The notes under the pieces were generated by a model. The model was not told the DNA's origin. It worked only from the letters and a program-made list of their open reading frames with translations, and did no database searches. 51,194 nt of DNA from an uncultured Lachnospiraceae bacterium (GTDB taxonomy: Bacteria; Bacillota; Clostridia; Lachnospirales; Lachnospiraceae): positions 28,164 to 79,357 of the forward strand of contig CADAXW010000012.1 of NCBI GenBank assembly GCA_902792005.1, in the 5' to 3' direction. Made by a program: the position numbers and the translations under genes. This document shows, piece after piece, positions 42,175 to 49,262 of the stretch. Position 1 is the first letter of the stretch. Each line of letters opens with the position of its first letter.

Positions 42175-42207
42175 AAACCGTCGCAGGTTATTCTTGCGAC
42201 GGTTTTT
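42175..42207 (+). terminator. Terminator-shaped hairpin at the start of the helicase transcript
   Basis: AAACCGTCGCA (42175-42185) pairs perfectly with TGCGACGGTTT (42195-42205), loop 9 nt, followed by more T (TTCTC). Because it sits at the very start of the predicted transcript it may act as an attenuator or a 5' stabilising hairpin rather than as the end of ppdK, which already has its own terminator. Confidence 0.65.
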
Positions 42208-42241
42208 CTCTATGTTTTGCTGACCAGGAAAGGAGCGGACT

Positions 42242-44416
42242 GTGCCGGGATTATTGGACCAATTAAATGTATCGCAGCGGGAAGCGGTCACTTCCACGGA
42301 GGGTTATATCCGTGTCATAGCAGGTGCCGGCAGCGGAAAGACCAGGGCGCTGTCACACCGGTTTGCCTATCTGGTGGAGGAGCTGGGGATCCTTCCTGGG
42401 CATATCCTCTGCGTTACATTTACAAATAAATCTGCAAATGAGATGCGCCAGCGGATCCACAATCTGACAGGAGATCAGGATACGGGCTATATCAATACCT
42501 TCCACGGCTTCTGTGTGTCCGTGCTTCAGGAGGACAGCCATGCTGTGCAGTATCCCAGGAATTTCCTGGTGCTGGACAATGCCGATATCGATGATATGCT
42601 GAAGATCATCTATGAAGAAAGGGGTCTGTCCCTCCGGGACATGACCTTTGCAAGAGCCAGAGATATGTTTGAGATGCGAAAGCTGAAGGAGGATCCCAAT
42701 TATTATGAGGATATGCTTTCCATGTCGCTGGAGGATCTGCAGAAGAAGTATGAAGAGGCGGAGTCGGTCAGGGATATTCTGTTCTATGGATATCTGTATC
42801 AGGAAAAGAAATGTTACGGCCTGGATTACAATGATCTGATCCTTTTTACGCTTTATATCTTCCGGGAGCATCCGGATATCCGGGAGAAGTGGCAGAAGCG
42901 CCTGGAGTATATCATGATCGATGAGTTCCAGGACATCGATCCGCCCCAGTATAAGCTGATGAAGGTGCTGGCGGAGCATCATAAGAACCTGTTTGTTGTG
43001 GGAGATCCGGATCAGACGATCTATAGCTGGCGGGGCGCGGACGCGAGATTTCTTCTTTCTTTTGACGAACATTTCCCCGGGACGAAGACGGTGTTCATGA
43101 ATGAGAATTATCGATCTACGCCGGAGATCCTGTCCGTGGTGAATTCACTGATCGATACCAATACCCTCCGGATCAAGAAGGATCTGATCCCCATGCGCGG
43201 CAGCGGTGAGAAGGTTTACTGTCATATCGCAGGAAGCGCGGAGCAGGAGGCGGACTGGATCACGGGAGAGATGACCGCGCTTCATAAAGCAGGGGTTCCT
43301 TACCGGGATATGACGGTTCTCTACCGGGCCCACTATGTGACCCGGTCTCTGGAGCATGCGCTGCTGCATGAAACCTCCACGGGGGAGACCATACCTTATG
43401 TGATCTATTCCGGGGTTCCCTTCTACAGCAGGGCGGAGATCAAGGATGCCCTTTGCTATCTCCGGATGCTGCTTTACCGGGACGATCTTTCTTTTCGGCG
43501 GATCGCAAATGTACCGAAGCGGAATCTCGGCAAGCGGCGTATGGAATATCTGGAGAACTATGCAAAGGAGAATCAATGTAGTCTTTATACGGCGCTGAAG
43601 GAAAATGTGGAGCAGGAGCTGTTCCGGAATACAAGGGCCCATCAGCTGATCACCCTGATCGAACTGTACTCTGAACTGGCGGAAGGCCTTTCTGCTTCCG
43701 AAGTCCTGGCAAAGATCCTGGACGCCAGTGGTTATGATGAAATGCTCCGGACGGAAGGAGCTCAGGAGCGTCTGGATAACCTGTCGGAGCTGAAGCAGTC
43801 CGTCTTTGAATATGAGACCACCTGCGGAGAAGAAGCGGGGCTGGAGGATTATCTCCGGCATGTGGCGCTCTACACCAATGCGGATGCAGACTCGGAACAG
43901 GAGGATAAGGTCCGGCTTATGACAGTACATGCCTCCAAGGGACTGGAGTTCAAATATGTCTTTCTCTGCAGTATGTCGGAGGGAATCTTTCCGTCACGAA
44001 AGATCCGAAGTCTGGAAGAGATGGAGGAGGAGCGGAGACTGGCATTTGTGGCCATGACCCGTGCAAAGGACAGGTTGTACCTTTCCTGCGCCGGAGGAAC
44101 CAACTATGACGGGGCATACCGTTATCCCTCCCGGTTCCTTCTGGATATAGACGCCAACCATCTGGAGTTTACCGAGCTTCCGGCGGATACACTGATCGAG
44201 TCGGCCAGACGTTTTATCGAAAGTGAAAGCAAGCTGCTGAAGCCGAAGGAAACAGGAGCACTCCCTCAGCCGGGACAGCGGGTGGAGCATGCGGTTTTCG
44301 GTCCGGGTACCATAGAAGAAGTGGACGAACGGGAAGGCTGTTATCTGGTCAGGTTTGACCGCCTGGAAACCACAAGACAGATATCCATTAAGGTGAAAAT
44401 GAAGCTGATCGACTGA
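42242..44416 (+). CDS. UvrD/PcrA-family superfamily 1 DNA helicase
   Basis: A 724-aa 3'-5' helicase. Motif I is AGAGSGKTRAL (about residues 27-37), then TFTNKSANEMRQR (Ia), DEFQDID (II), GDPDQTIYSWRGA (III), LMTVHASKGLEFKYVF (V) and EERRLAFVAMTRAKDRL (VI). The C-terminal part has a Tudor-like domain (RVEHAVFGPGTIEEVDE), as in PcrA, which contacts RNA polymerase. The start is GTG 42242 with GGAAAGG upstream. Sequence does not say whether it is the main PcrA or a paralogue, so no symbol is given. Transcribed from a strong promoter with a hairpin-bearing leader. Confidence 0.92.
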   Translation: MPGLLDQLNVSQREAVTSTEGYIRVIAGAGSGKTRALSHRFAYLVEELGILPGHILCVTFTNKSANEMRQRIHNLTGDQDTGYINTFHGFCVSVLQEDSHAVQYPRNFLVLDNADIDDMLKIIYEERGLSLRDMTFARARDMFEMRKLKEDPNYYEDMLSMSLEDLQKKYEEAESVRDILFYGYLYQEKKCYGLDYNDLILFTLYIFREHPDIREKWQKRLEYIMIDEFQDIDPPQYKLMKVLAEHHKNLFVVGDPDQTIYSWRGADARFLLSFDEHFPGTKTVFMNENYRSTPEILSVVNSLIDTNTLRIKKDLIPMRGSGEKVYCHIAGSAEQEADWITGEMTALHKAGVPYRDMTVLYRAHYVTRSLEHALLHETSTGETIPYVIYSGVPFYSRAEIKDALCYLRMLLYRDDLSFRRIANVPKRNLGKRRMEYLENYAKENQCSLYTALKENVEQELFRNTRAHQLITLIELYSELAEGLSASEVLAKILDASGYDEMLRTEGAQERLDNLSELKQSVFEYETTCGEEAGLEDYLRHVALYTNADADSEQEDKVRLMTVHASKGLEFKYVFLCSMSEGIFPSRKIRSLEEMEEERRLAFVAMTRAKDRLYLSCAGGTNYDGAYRYPSRFLLDIDANHLEFTELPADTLIESARRFIESESKLLKPKETGALPQPGQRVEHAVFGPGTIEEVDEREGCYLVRFDRLETTRQISIKVKMKLID

Positions 44417-44477
44417 CAGACCGGGTTTCATCTCTGTTTTGGCCCTTATTTCCACTATATTTCCAGTATATTTTGGG

Positions 44478-44507
44478 TTGAGAAAAGCCCCAGGCCTGTG
44501 CTATAAT
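44478..44507 (+). promoter_or_regulatory. leuS promoter
   Basis: TTGAGA (44478-44483), 18-bp spacer, TATAAT (44502-44507) with TGC extension at 44499. The leader is only about 30 nt, too short for a T-box. Confidence 0.8.
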
Positions 44508-44541
44508 ACACCTTTGTATAAAACCTTTGGAGGATAGATAC

Positions 44542-46989
44542 ATGGCAAAGTATAATCATAAGCTGATCGAAGCGAAGTGGACAAAAAACTGGGCGGACAA
44601 CCCGGTGAATGTAAATGACGGAAAGAAGGAAAAGTATTACTGTCTGGACATGTTCCCGTACCCTTCAGGCAACGGACTTCACGTAGGTCACTGGAGAGGC
44701 TACGTTATTTCCGATGTTTGGAGCCGCTATCAGCTGATGCATGATAAATACGTGATCCATCCCATGGGCTGGGATGCTTTCGGACTTCCGGCGGAGAACT
44801 ACGCGATCAAGAACGGCGTACATCCTTCCATTTCCACAGCATCCAATGTAGCCAACATCAAGCGTCAGATCCAGCAGATCGCTGCCATCTACGACTGGGA
44901 TATGGAAGTAAATACCACAGATCCGGAGTTCTATAAGTGGACTCAGTGGATCTTCGTTCAGATGTTCAAGAAGGGTCTGGCCTATGAGAAGGAGATGCCC
45001 ATCAACTGGTGTCCTTCCTGCAAGACCGGTCTTGCCAACGAAGAGGTTAAGGAAGGAAAATGTGAGCGCTGCGGTGCAGATGTAACCAAGAAGAATCTGC
45101 GTCAGTGGATGCTGAAGATCACTGCCTATGCAGACCGTCTCCTGGCGGATCTGGACAAGCTGGACTGGCCGGAGAAGGTTAAGAAGATGCAGACGGAGTG
45201 GATCGGAAAGTCCCGCGGTGCAGAGGTTGATTTTAAGATCGACGGACGCGAGGAGTCCATCCGCGTTTATACAACACGACCGGATACCCTGTACGGCGCT
45301 ACATTTATGGTACTGGCTCCTGAGCATGCACTTGCTGCAGGCCTTGCAACACCGGAAACCAAGGAAGCCGTAGATCAGTATATCTATCAGACCTCCCTTC
45401 GCTCTTCCGTAGACCGTATGGCTGACAAGGAAAAGACCGGTGTGTTCACCGGAAGCTATGCCATCAACCCGCTGAACGGAGCCAAGGTTCCCATCTGGCT
45501 TTCCGACTATGTACTGGCGGATTATGGTACCGGTGCCATCATGTGCGTTCCTGCCCATGATGACCGTGACTTTGAATTTGCAAAGAAGTTCAACCTTCCC
45601 ATCATCCAGGTTATCGCCAAGGATGGTGTGGAGATTCCCGATATGCAGGAGGCTTATACAGAGGCTTCCGGTATTATGATCAATTCCGGTGACTGGAATG
45701 GTATGGAATCCTCCGTGCTGAAGGAGGAAGCTCCCCAGTACATCGAGGATAAGGGCTATGGCAAGGCTACTGTAAACTACAAACTGCGTGACTGGGTATT
45801 CTCCCGTCAGAGATATTGGGGTGAGCCGATCCCCATCGTTCACTGCCCGGACTGCGGTGCGGTTCCCGTGCCCGAGGATCAGCTGCCGCTGCTCCTGCCG
45901 GATGTAGAGAAGTATGAGCCTACAGGTACAGGGGAATCACCGCTGGCAGCCATTGAGAGCTGGGTAAATACCACCTGCCCCTGCTGCGGAAAGCCTGCGA
46001 AGCGTGAGACCAACACCATGCCTCAGTGGGCAGGTTCTTCCTGGTACTTCCTTCGCTATATAGACAACAAGAACAGCCAGGAGCTGGTAAGCAAGGAGAA
46101 GGCTGACAAGTACCTTCCGGTAGATATGTACATCGGAGGTGTAGAGCATGCCGTGCTTCACCTGCTGTACTCCCGCTTCTACACCAAGTTCCTGTATGAC
46201 ATCGGTGTGGTAAGCTTTGAAGAGCCCTTCAAGAAGCTGTTCAACCAGGGTATGATCTGCGGCAAGGACCGTGTCACCGGTAAGCCGACGAAGATGAGTA
46301 AGTCCCTTGGCAATATCGTATCTCCGGATGATATCGTAGAAGAGTATGGATGCGACACCCTTCGTCTTTACGAGCTGTTCGTAGGACCTCCGGAACTGGA
46401 TTCCATCTGGGATGATGCAGGAATCGACGGAATCTTCCGTTTCCTGAAGCGCTTCTATACCATGGTGACCGAGAACCTGGAAAAGATCCAGGGTGGTCAG
46501 GAGATCCCGGAAACACCGGAGCTGCTCCGCCTCAGAAACGGACTGGTAAAGGATGTTTCACAGCGTCTGGAAAGCTTCAGCCTGAATACGGTAATCTCCG
46601 CATTTATGGAGTACAATAACAAGTTTGTGGATCTTACAAAGACGACAGGCGTGGATAAGGTAACCATGGAGTACATGGTACGCCTCATTGCCCCCTTTGC
46701 ACCGCATGTGGGTGAAGAACTTTGGGAGGCTCTGGGTGGTACGGATTCCGTATTCCATCAGACCTGGCCGGAGTATGATGAGAAGTATCTGGTTGCTGAT
46801 ACCATGGAGCTTCCGGTTCAGATCAACGGCAAGACCCGGGCAACCGTAGAGGTTCCCACCGATGCAGATAAGGATGCGATCCTTGCAGCAGGTAAGGAAG
46901 CCATCGCCTCCCGTCTGGAGGGCTTCAGCATCGTGAAGGAGATCTACGTACCGAAGAAGATCATCAATATTGTAGTTAAGCCACAGTAA
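44542..46989 (+). CDS. leuS: Leucyl-tRNA synthetase
   Basis: Class I synthetase charging tRNA-Leu. HIGH-type motif in YPSGNGLHVGHWRGYV, a zinc-like Cys cluster (CPSCKTGLANEEVKEGKCERCG), the CP1 editing domain with the TTRPDTLYGATFMVLAPEH signature and its catalytic Asp in VPAHDDRDFEF, KMSKSLGN, and the C-terminal anticodon domain. Length is 815 aa. ATG 44542 is chosen because GGAGG at 44529-44533 is 8 nt upstream; an in-frame TTG at 44527 overlaps it. Own promoter and terminator. Confidence 0.97.
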   Translation: MAKYNHKLIEAKWTKNWADNPVNVNDGKKEKYYCLDMFPYPSGNGLHVGHWRGYVISDVWSRYQLMHDKYVIHPMGWDAFGLPAENYAIKNGVHPSISTASNVANIKRQIQQIAAIYDWDMEVNTTDPEFYKWTQWIFVQMFKKGLAYEKEMPINWCPSCKTGLANEEVKEGKCERCGADVTKKNLRQWMLKITAYADRLLADLDKLDWPEKVKKMQTEWIGKSRGAEVDFKIDGREESIRVYTTRPDTLYGATFMVLAPEHALAAGLATPETKEAVDQYIYQTSLRSSVDRMADKEKTGVFTGSYAINPLNGAKVPIWLSDYVLADYGTGAIMCVPAHDDRDFEFAKKFNLPIIQVIAKDGVEIPDMQEAYTEASGIMINSGDWNGMESSVLKEEAPQYIEDKGYGKATVNYKLRDWVFSRQRYWGEPIPIVHCPDCGAVPVPEDQLPLLLPDVEKYEPTGTGESPLAAIESWVNTTCPCCGKPAKRETNTMPQWAGSSWYFLRYIDNKNSQELVSKEKADKYLPVDMYIGGVEHAVLHLLYSRFYTKFLYDIGVVSFEEPFKKLFNQGMICGKDRVTGKPTKMSKSLGNIVSPDDIVEEYGCDTLRLYELFVGPPELDSIWDDAGIDGIFRFLKRFYTMVTENLEKIQGGQEIPETPELLRLRNGLVKDVSQRLESFSLNTVISAFMEYNNKFVDLTKTTGVDKVTMEYMVRLIAPFAPHVGEELWEALGGTDSVFHQTWPEYDEKYLVADTMELPVQINGKTRATVEVPTDADKDAILAAGKEAIASRLEGFSIVKEIYVPKKIINIVVKPQ

Positions 46990-46999
46990 AGTAAACAAC

Positions 47000-47043
47000 C
47001 GGGGACGGTTTCGGACTTTGAGTCCGGAATCGTCCCCGATTTG
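47000..47043 (+). terminator. leuS terminator
   Basis: An 18-bp stem (47000-47017 with 47021-47038, two G-U pairs) and a 3-nt loop, starting CGGGGACGG. The T tract is weak (ATTTG). It could also affect the acetyltransferase gene downstream, which lacks an obvious own promoter. Confidence 0.72.
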
Positions 47044-47080
47044 CACAGTAATACAACAGGAATATATGGAGGACTGTAGG

Positions 47081-47563
47081 ATGAAGATCGAACTTGCAAG
47101 GGAAGAAGACCGGGAGGAGATCCTGGCATTATATCGGATGCAGATCGGACGGGAATTCTGTCCATGGACGGAGCAGTACCCCGGAAATGACGAGATCACA
47201 TTTGACCTCTCCCGGGATGCCCTGTTCATTATGCGGGATGAAGGACGGATCGTTGCAGCGGTATCCCTGGAGGAGGATCCTCAGGTGGATGCCTTGGAAT
47301 GCTGGACGAAGGAACTGCAGCCCGGCGGAGAACTGGCGCGGGTTGCAGTGCACCCGGATTACCAGAATCGGGGACTTGCCCGTCAGATGGTACAGTATGG
47401 CCTGGACAAACTGAAGGAACGAGGATACCGAAGCTTTCATGCGGTGGTAAACCGCCTGAACGAGAAGGCGATCCGGAGCTATGCTGTCTTTCACTTCAAT
47501 TTGGTGGGCGAGTGCGAAATGTACGACCAGCCCTTCTACTGCTATGAGAAGGAACTGAATTAG
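47081..47563 (+). CDS. GNAT-family N-acetyltransferase
   Basis: A 160-aa acetyl-CoA-dependent acetyltransferase. The motif A strand and pyrophosphate loop are clear (ELARVAVHPDYQNRGLARQMVQYGLDKLKE, of which QNRGLA is the Q/R-x-x-G-x-A signature), and a C-terminal FNLVGECEMYDQPFYCYEK segment is typical of small-molecule or protein acetylating members. Substrate unknown. The start is ATG 47081 with GGAGG at 47068-47072; upstream in-frame ATG 47066 overlaps that site. Confidence 0.88.
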   Translation: MKIELAREEDREEILALYRMQIGREFCPWTEQYPGNDEITFDLSRDALFIMRDEGRIVAAVSLEEDPQVDALECWTKELQPGGELARVAVHPDYQNRGLARQMVQYGLDKLKERGYRSFHAVVNRLNEKAIRSYAVFHFNLVGECEMYDQPFYCYEKELN

Positions 47564-47574
47564 AGATGAATGGC

Positions 47575-47603
47575 TCGAAAATGATGGGGAAATATGTTAC
47601 TAT
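47575..47603 (+). promoter_or_regulatory. Possible promoter of the GH16 gene
   Basis: TCGAAA (47575-47580), 17-bp spacer, TACTAT (47598-47603) with TG extension at 47595. The match is moderate. Confidence 0.4.
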
Positions 47604-47646
47604 GGAATAAGAGGTTAAGTTCGATACGTTAGCGAAAGGGGACCGG

Positions 47647-49176
47647 ATGATGAAGATGAAAAAGAGAAGCATATGTGCCGGACTGGCACTGACCATGATG
47701 CTTGCCATGGGCGGGTGCGGCAAGGATTCCGAGACTACGACATCTGCGCCGGCGGGTGCGGCATCGGCCGGAACGGAGGCAAAGACTGCAGCAACCACAA
47801 CGGAAGCAAAGTCAGAAGCGAAAACAGAAACAAAAACAGAGATAAAAACCGAGGCGAAGGAACCTGATGTGAAGGAAGAACCGGATGAATACCAGAAGTA
47901 TCCCACGGATGCGGAGTATCATCTGGTCTGGGAGGAGAATTTCGACCAGCCCGAGGCGCGTCTTTCCGATGAGGACTGGGTATATGAGGTCCACAAGGCC
48001 GGCTGGGTCAACCGCGAGAAGCAGGCTTATCGGGATTCGGAGGAGTATGCCTTCGTAAAGAACGGAGAGCTGGTGATCCGTCCCGTAAAGGAAGTGGATG
48101 ACTCCGGAAATGTCACCTATTATTCCGGACGTGTGAATACAAACTCCAGACATGATTTTACCTACGGTCGTATGGAGGCGAAGATCAAGATCCCGTCCGG
48201 GAAGGGCTTCCTTCCTGCGTTTTGGATGATGCCGACGGAGACGGCTCGTTACGGCTCCTGGCCGCGCTGCGGCGAGATCGACATCATGGAGGTTGTATCC
48301 AACGATCCCACAAGAGAGTATGGGTCACTGCATTTTGGTGATCCCCATACCCAGCGCCAGGGTTCTGTTTCCAACGGCAGCGATTATTCCAAGGAATACC
48401 ATGTGTTCGCAGTCGAGTGGGAGCCTGGGCTGATCCGCTGGTACGTGGATGGAGAGGCCTTTTATGAGACCAGCGACTGGTTCACTGCAACCGGCGGGGA
48501 TGAAAAGCCGTATCCCGCACCCTTTGATCAGCCGTTCCATATCATTCTGAATGTGGCTGTGGGCGGTGACTGGCCCGGCGATCCGGACCCGGATCAGGTA
48601 TTTGATGAGAATACCTGTATGTATGTGGACTACGTCCGTGTATATCAGAAGGATTCCTATGATGAAAATGTAACGAAGCCCGAGAAGGAGCTGCACATGA
48701 GGGAAGCAGACTCTACCGGTAACTTCGTGAATAACGGAGACTTTGCAGCACCCGAGAATCTGAATGATGATCAGGACTGGAAATATCAGAATCTGAACAA
48801 GGGTGTCGGCGCTGCTGAGATCAAGGATGGTGAGATCGTGATCACCACGGAAGACGGCGGAACCGATGATTACAGCCTGCAGCTGACACAGGCAGGCCTT
48901 CCTATGGAGAAGGGGGCGAAGTATAAGTTCTCCTTTGAGGCCTATGCAGATGAGGAACGTAAGATGATCACGGATATTTCAGGTCCGGATGTAAGCTATA
49001 TCCGTTACCTGGAGGATCAGACCGTGGATCTGAAGAAGGACTGGTCGCCCTACAGTTTTGAGTTTGAAATGAAGGAAGACAGCGACGACAACGGACGGAT
49101 CGAGTTCAATATGGGAAAACAGCCGAGTACGGCGGCAATCCATATCCGGAATGTCCGGCTGGAGAAGGTGAAATAA
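47647..49176 (+). CDS. GH16 beta-glucanase lipoprotein with C-terminal carbohydrate-binding module
   Basis: A surface lipoprotein (509 aa) likely to hydrolyse beta-1,3 or mixed-linkage beta-glucan. Lipobox LAMGGC with Cys about 24; a Thr/Glu/Ala/Lys-rich spacer (25-75); GH16 jelly roll (about 80-345) with the catalytic signature GEIDIMEV (Glu about 210 and 215) and the product-site AFWMMPTE and AVGGDWPG. Residues about 365-509 resemble a CBM4/9-type module (FVNNGDFAAPENLNDDQDWK, YKFSFEAYADEERK). The extra residues around the active site suit laminarinase-like enzymes, but substrate needs assay. AAAGGGG lies upstream of ATG 47647. Confidence 0.9.
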   Translation: MMKMKKRSICAGLALTMMLAMGGCGKDSETTTSAPAGAASAGTEAKTAATTTEAKSEAKTETKTEIKTEAKEPDVKEEPDEYQKYPTDAEYHLVWEENFDQPEARLSDEDWVYEVHKAGWVNREKQAYRDSEEYAFVKNGELVIRPVKEVDDSGNVTYYSGRVNTNSRHDFTYGRMEAKIKIPSGKGFLPAFWMMPTETARYGSWPRCGEIDIMEVVSNDPTREYGSLHFGDPHTQRQGSVSNGSDYSKEYHVFAVEWEPGLIRWYVDGEAFYETSDWFTATGGDEKPYPAPFDQPFHIILNVAVGGDWPGDPDPDQVFDENTCMYVDYVRVYQKDSYDENVTKPEKELHMREADSTGNFVNNGDFAAPENLNDDQDWKYQNLNKGVGAAEIKDGEIVITTEDGGTDDYSLQLTQAGLPMEKGAKYKFSFEAYADEERKMITDISGPDVSYIRYLEDQTVDLKKDWSPYSFEFEMKEDSDDNGRIEFNMGKQPSTAAIHIRNVRLEKVK

Positions 49177-49220
49177 GAGCGTAATAGGAGTGAAATAAGA
49201 GTGAAATAAGAGTGAAATAA
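49163..49220 (+). repeat. 11-bp tandem array across the GH16 stop codon
   Basis: Five 11-bp units from 49163: GAAGGTGAAAT, AAGAGCGTAAT, AGGAGTGAAAT and two exact AAGAGTGAAAT copies, then a partial. Stops recur at 49174 (the gene's own TAA), 49185 (TAG), 49196, 49207 and 49218, an exact 11-base spacing covering all three frames. Confidence 0.85.
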
Positions 49221-49262
49221 GAAGAGGGAAATGCTGTGTATCTTTTGGAGGAGGTGAGATCC

